Shown: positions 60,758-64,000 of the stretch, one piece after another | Numbering within the stretch: position 1 is the first letter of the stretch | How the letters are laid out: every line of letters starts with the position of its first letter | Notes under the pieces: generated by a model | The model's input: only the letters and a program-made list of their open reading frames with translations | The model's database searches: none | What the model was told of the DNA's origin: nothing | Assembly: GCF_002836415.1 (NCBI RefSeq) | Contig: NZ_PJBP01000174.1 | Coordinates: 1 to 64,000, forward strand | Length of the DNA stretch: 64,000 nt | Source of the DNA: Psychromonas sp. MB-3u-54 | Lineage (GTDB): Bacteria > Pseudomonadota > Gammaproteobacteria > Enterobacterales > Psychromonadaceae | Direction of reading: 5' to 3' | Program-made: the position numbers and the translations under genes

Positions 60758-60772
60758 AATAAACTCAATCTG

Positions 60773-61657
60773 TTATATATTTATATACGCTTTAATATTC
60801 TGCAGCGCAGCCTTCCAATCACTCGCATCAATCCCAAACTTGTCTTTGATTAATGCTGTTGATAATGCTGAATTAGCTGGCCGCTTAGCTGGCGTAGGAT
60901 AATCTGCCGTTGTAATTGAGTTAACAATCGGTGACTTATTCAGCGCACCTTGTTCAACTGCTTCATCAAAAACAGCTTGAGCAAACTGGCACCAGCTAAC
61001 ATGTGGGAAGCCAGAAAAATGATAAATACCAAACTTATCCTCTCCACCATTAAAGATAACTTTCGCAATAGCGACTAATGCCGATGCAATATCCCCTGCA
61101 TAGGTTGGCCCGCCAAATTGATCACCCACAATACCTAAGGTATCGTGGGTTTTGGCTAGACGGAGCATGGTTTTGACAAAGTTATTACCACGCTCACCAA
61201 ATACCCATGCCGTTCGCAGAATAATATGCCGGGGACACGCCTCAATAACGGCTTTCTCACCGGCTAATTTACTTTCACCGTATATTCCCTGTGGTGAGGT
61301 TAGATCGGCCTCAGTATACATCCCCTCTTTATCGCCAGAAAACACATAATCCGTGGAAATATGTAAAATAGCCGCATTTACACTTTGTGCAGCTTCTGCT
61401 AAATACTTTGCACCATCACGATTAATAGCGTAAGCAAGATCAACCTCATCTTCGGCTCGGTCAACTGCGGTGTATGCGGCAGCATTAATGATGATGGTTG
61501 GTTTAAACTCATTCACTGCTGCTTGGACAGCAGATTGATCAGTGATGTCTAAGCCTTTTGAATCTAACGCTAAGACTTGCGCATTCGAATGACTTTTTAA
61601 CTGTTCCGTTAGGCAATGACCAACCTGTCCTTTACTTCCGGTTATTAATACGCGCAT
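60773..61657 (-). CDS. rmlD: dTDP-4-dehydrorhamnose reductase
   Basis: This 294-aa SDR enzyme gives dTDP-L-rhamnose in the final step. The N-terminal MRVLITGSKGQVGHC contains the NADPH loop. The catalytic YGESKLAGE has Y and K. ISTDYVFSG is conserved. I start at 61657; the frame is open for ten more codons that would overlap rmlA. Confidence 0.95.
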   Translation of the reverse strand: MRVLITGSKGQVGHCLTEQLKSHSNAQVLALDSKGLDITDQSAVQAAVNEFKPTIIINAAAYTAVDRAEDEVDLAYAINRDGAKYLAEAAQSVNAAILHISTDYVFSGDKEGMYTEADLTSPQGIYGESKLAGEKAVIEACPRHIILRTAWVFGERGNNFVKTMLRLAKTHDTLGIVGDQFGGPTYAGDIASALVAIAKVIFNGGEDKFGIYHFSGFPHVSWCQFAQAVFDEAVEQGALNKSPIVNSITTADYPTPAKRPANSALSTALIKDKFGIDASDWKAALQNIKAYINI

Positions 61658-61661
61658 ATCT

Positions 61662-62543
61662 TTATGCCTTCGCTTTTGATTCTTCAATTAAACGTTTTAG
61701 GTATTGCCCATATTCGTTTTTCATCATAGGGTTAGCAAGTGCAAGAACCTGTTCATCACTTAACCAATTATTACGCCACGATATCTCTTCAAGGCAAGCG
61801 ACCTTTAATCCTTGAACATTTTCAATTGTCTGCACAAAAGATGAAGCTTCATGCAAGCTTTCATGAGTTCCAGTATCAAGCCAGGCAAAACCGCGTCCTA
61901 GCAATTCAACATTCAAAGAATTATCATCAAGATACATTTGATTAATGCTGGTGATTTCTAATTCACCTCGGTGAGAAGGTTTTACTTTTTTAGCAAAATC
62001 AACGACTCGTTCATCATAAAAATATAACCCGGTGACCGCATAGTTAGATTTTGGGTTAGCGGGCTTTTCTTCAATCGAAAGGGCTTTCATATTCTTATCA
62101 AAATCAATGACACCAAAACGTTCAGGGTCTTTTACCTGATAACCAAAGACTGTTGCACCTTTTGTTCGACTGGCTGAATTTTTTAAAGTCTGACTAAAGG
62201 ACTGTCCATAGAAAACATTATCTCCCAGCACCAAACAACAACTGTCACCATCAATAAACTCTTCACCAATAATAAACGCTTGAGCTAACCCATCTGGACT
62301 TGGCTGAATCGCATATTCAAAATTAACACCGATATCGTTACCATCACCCAATAATCGTTTAAAACTGTCAATATCTTCTGGAGTAGTAATAATCAAAATA
62401 TCTTTGATACCCGCTAACATTAATGTTGAGATTGGATAATAGACCATTGGTTTGTCATATACTGGTAATAGTTGCTTTGAAACACCCCGAGTAATAGGGT
62501 ATAAACGCGTTCCCGACCCTCCAGCTAAGATAATGCCTTTCAT
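61662..62543 (-). CDS. rmlA: Glucose-1-phosphate thymidylyltransferase
   Basis: This 293-aa enzyme makes dTDP-glucose from glucose-1-phosphate and d[21 protein letters not shown] is the nucleotidyltransferase signature, and [15 protein letters not shown] and LGDNVFYGQ follow. dTDP-glucose feeds both the rhamnose branch and the 3-amino sugar branch in this cluster. It overlaps rmlB by 4 bases. Confidence 0.97.
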   Translation of the reverse strand: MKGIILAGGSGTRLYPITRGVSKQLLPVYDKPMVYYPISTLMLAGIKDILIITTPEDIDSFKRLLGDGNDIGVNFEYAIQPSPDGLAQAFIIGEEFIDGDSCCLVLGDNVFYGQSFSQTLKNSASRTKGATVFGYQVKDPERFGVIDFDKNMKALSIEEKPANPKSNYAVTGLYFYDERVVDFAKKVKPSHRGELEITSINQMYLDDNSLNVELLGRGFAWLDTGTHESLHEASSFVQTIENVQGLKVACLEEISWRNNWLSDEQVLALANPMMKNEYGQYLKRLIEESKAKA

Positions 62544-63622
62544 TTATTCTCCTCACTTGTACTTGCGGTGCCTAGACGCTCAAAACTATATGAACCATCC
62601 AATACACGAGTCCACCATTCTTTATTGTTTAAATACCATTCAACAGTACTGCTCATACCGCTTTCAAATGTCTCAGTCGGAGTCCAGTTAAGCTCATTTG
62701 CAATTTTTGTTGCATCAATGGCATAACGCACGTCATGACCGGGCCGATCTTTAACATAAGTAATAAGATCTTGATAAGACTCAACACCTTTAGGCTTATT
62801 CGGGACTAACTCTTCTAATAAGCTGCAGATAGTTTTAACCACTTCAATATTGGCTTTCTCGTTATGTCCGCCGATATTATAGGTTTCACCAACAAGTCCT
62901 TCAGTAACGACTTTATATAAAGCGCGAGCATGGTCTTCTACATATAACCAATCACGAATCTGCATTCCATTGCCATATACAGGCAAGGGTTTGCCCTCTA
63001 ACGCATTAAGAATGACTAAGGGAATAAGCTTTTCAGGAAAATGATAAGGACCGTAATTATTTGAGCAATTGGTAATTAACGTGGGTAACCCGTAAGTACG
63101 CTGCCATGCGCGAACTAAATGATCGCTTGATGCTTTTGAAGCTGAATAAGGAGAACTTGGCGCATAGGATGTTGTTTCTGTAAAGAGATCTTCCGGGCCT
63201 TCTAAATCACCGTAAACTTCATCCGTTGAAATATGATGAAAACGAAATGCTGATTTGCGGGTTTCGTCCAATTGATTCCAATATTGCCGCGTGGCTTCTA
63301 ATAACTGATAAGTACCAACAATGTTGGTTTCAATAAATTCAGCAGGACCATCAATCGAGCGGTCAACATGAGATTCTGCCGCTAAATGCATAACCGCATC
63401 AGGTTGATATTGTTCAAATATACGATCTAACTCTGCCCGGTCACAAATATCAACTTGCTCAAATGAATAACGTTCACTCGCTTCGATTTCAGATAGGGAT
63501 TCTAAGTTGCCTGCATAGGTCAATTTATCAACATTGATAACACTATCTTTTGTGTTGTTAATGATATTGCGGATAACCGCTGAGCCAATAAAACCAGCCC
63601 CTCCTGTCACTAAAATTTTCAT
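62540..63622 (-). CDS. rmlB: dTDP-glucose 4,6-dehydratase
   Basis: This 360-aa NAD-dependent SDR enzyme forms dTDP-4-keto-6-deoxyglucose. [14 protein letters not shown] binds NAD. The catalytic STDEVYGDL and [12 protein letters not shown] are intact. Its product is shared by rmlC, for rhamnose, and fdtA, for the 3-amino sugar. It is the first gene after the ops element. Confidence 0.97.
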   Translation of the reverse strand: MKILVTGGAGFIGSAVIRNIINNTKDSVINVDKLTYAGNLESLSEIEASERYSFEQVDICDRAELDRIFEQYQPDAVMHLAAESHVDRSIDGPAEFIETNIVGTYQLLEATRQYWNQLDETRKSAFRFHHISTDEVYGDLEGPEDLFTETTSYAPSSPYSASKASSDHLVRAWQRTYGLPTLITNCSNNYGPYHFPEKLIPLVILNALEGKPLPVYGNGMQIRDWLYVEDHARALYKVVTEGLVGETYNIGGHNEKANIEVVKTICSLLEELVPNKPKGVESYQDLITYVKDRPGHDVRYAIDATKIANELNWTPTETFESGMSSTVEWYLNNKEWWTRVLDGSYSFERLGTASTSEENK

Positions 63623-63770
63623 TTTATCTTCTTTTTAATAATTGTGAGTTTAATTATTCTGTATAGCTAACTTCAAAACTGTTCTTAGTTATCAAAAACT
63701 ACAAGTAAGGTAACATTAACCCATCTTCTAAACGTGAATTAAATGCAAGAAGTGACTAAAAGTAGCAATT

Positions 63771-63805
63771 TAAAGCACGCTACCGCCCCTAGGTTCAGCG
63801 CTCCT
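63771..63805 (-). promoter_or_regulatory. ops/JUMPstart element (RfaH recruitment site)
   Basis: On the minus strand the sequence AGGGGCGGTAGCGTGCTTTA runs from 63790 to 63771. It contains the ops core GGCGGTAGCGTG (63787-63776). The preceding GAGCGCTGAACCT resembles the rest of JUMPstart. It lies about 150 bases upstream of rmlB, in the leader of the polysaccharide transcript. RfaH binds ops DNA in the paused polymerase and prevents termination, so long-range expression of this 21-kb cluster would depend on it. Beyond it, to 64000, no gene is visible. TATAAT on the minus strand at 63920-63915 could be part of the promoter. Confidence 0.85.
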
Positions 63806-64000
63806 AAAGGCAAGTGATTTATTAAAATCTATCTATTTTGTTTGGGTTGCTGCCTTTAATTCCAAGGTGGAAAACGGCTTTATTATTTAAAGATGTGGTT
63901 AGCGAGCGCGGCACATTATAAATGAATGAGTTAAAAATGCGATCTTTTATATAAAAGAAGGGAATAGTCACGACAAGAAGATTTCCGATGAAAGGCTCGA

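Overview
The window looks like chromosomal DNA of a marine, probably cold-adapted gammaproteobacterium of the Alteromonadales. Protein sequences and repeat style suggest Psychromonas; the genus is my judgement from recognition, not from a database search. The core genes (RNase R, RlmB, the S6-PriB-S18-L9 operon, prfB-lysS, ilvIH, cysJIH, and the rif and str ribosomal/RNA polymerase operons) resemble those of Escherichia, Vibrio and Shewanella in length and motifs.

Layout. 1-630: a tRNA operon (Arg-His-Pro) on the minus strand with a degenerate tRNA-Pro copy inside it. 756-6213: rnr, rlmB and rpsF-priB-rpsR-rplI on the plus strand, separated by arrays of 7-8 base repeats. 6214-11500: an accessory island made of several copies of a mosaic dispersed repeat, a Panacea-domain antitoxin/toxin pair, and a DHH phosphoesterase. 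11549-14425: prfB (with its programmed frameshift) and lysS, minus strand. 14871-22948: ilvIH, a PspG-like membrane protein, a periplasmic copper chaperone, an outer-membrane barrel, and cysJIH, plus strand. 23197-41869: minus-strand secE-nusG, rplKAJL-rpoBC, ridA, tusDCB, rpsLG-fusA-tuf. 42405-63790: a minus-strand surface-polysaccharide cluster.

The polysaccharide cluster starts with an ops/JUMPstart (RfaH-recruiting) element near 63780. Reading downstream, it encodes dTDP-rhamnose synthesis (rmlBADC), an ABC exporter with a Wzt carbohydrate-binding domain, a sulfotransferase, a GT61 glycosyltransferase, and a dTDP-3-amino-3,6-dideoxyhexose set (FdtA isomerase, N-acyltransferase, MaoC-like hydratase, FdtB aminotransferase). 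Four GT2 glycosyltransferases follow, then a fused sugar-nucleotide reductase/phosphoglycosyl transferase, a WbpM-type 4,6-dehydratase and a low-molecular-weight tyrosine phosphatase. Together these would build an O-antigen- or EPS-like polymer on a lipid carrier and export it by an ABC transporter. The MaoC hydratase beside the acyltransferase suggests a 3-hydroxyacyl amino sugar.

The most unusual features are non-coding. AGCT-centred 7-8 base repeat arrays sit repeatedly just after stop codons. A mosaic repeat family brackets the toxin-antitoxin pair in inverted orientation. MITE-like elements with CCACCGAGG/CCTCGGTGG ends flank wzb-wbpM in opposite orientations. Two related IS-end-like remnants bracket the glycosyltransferase half of the polysaccharide cluster.
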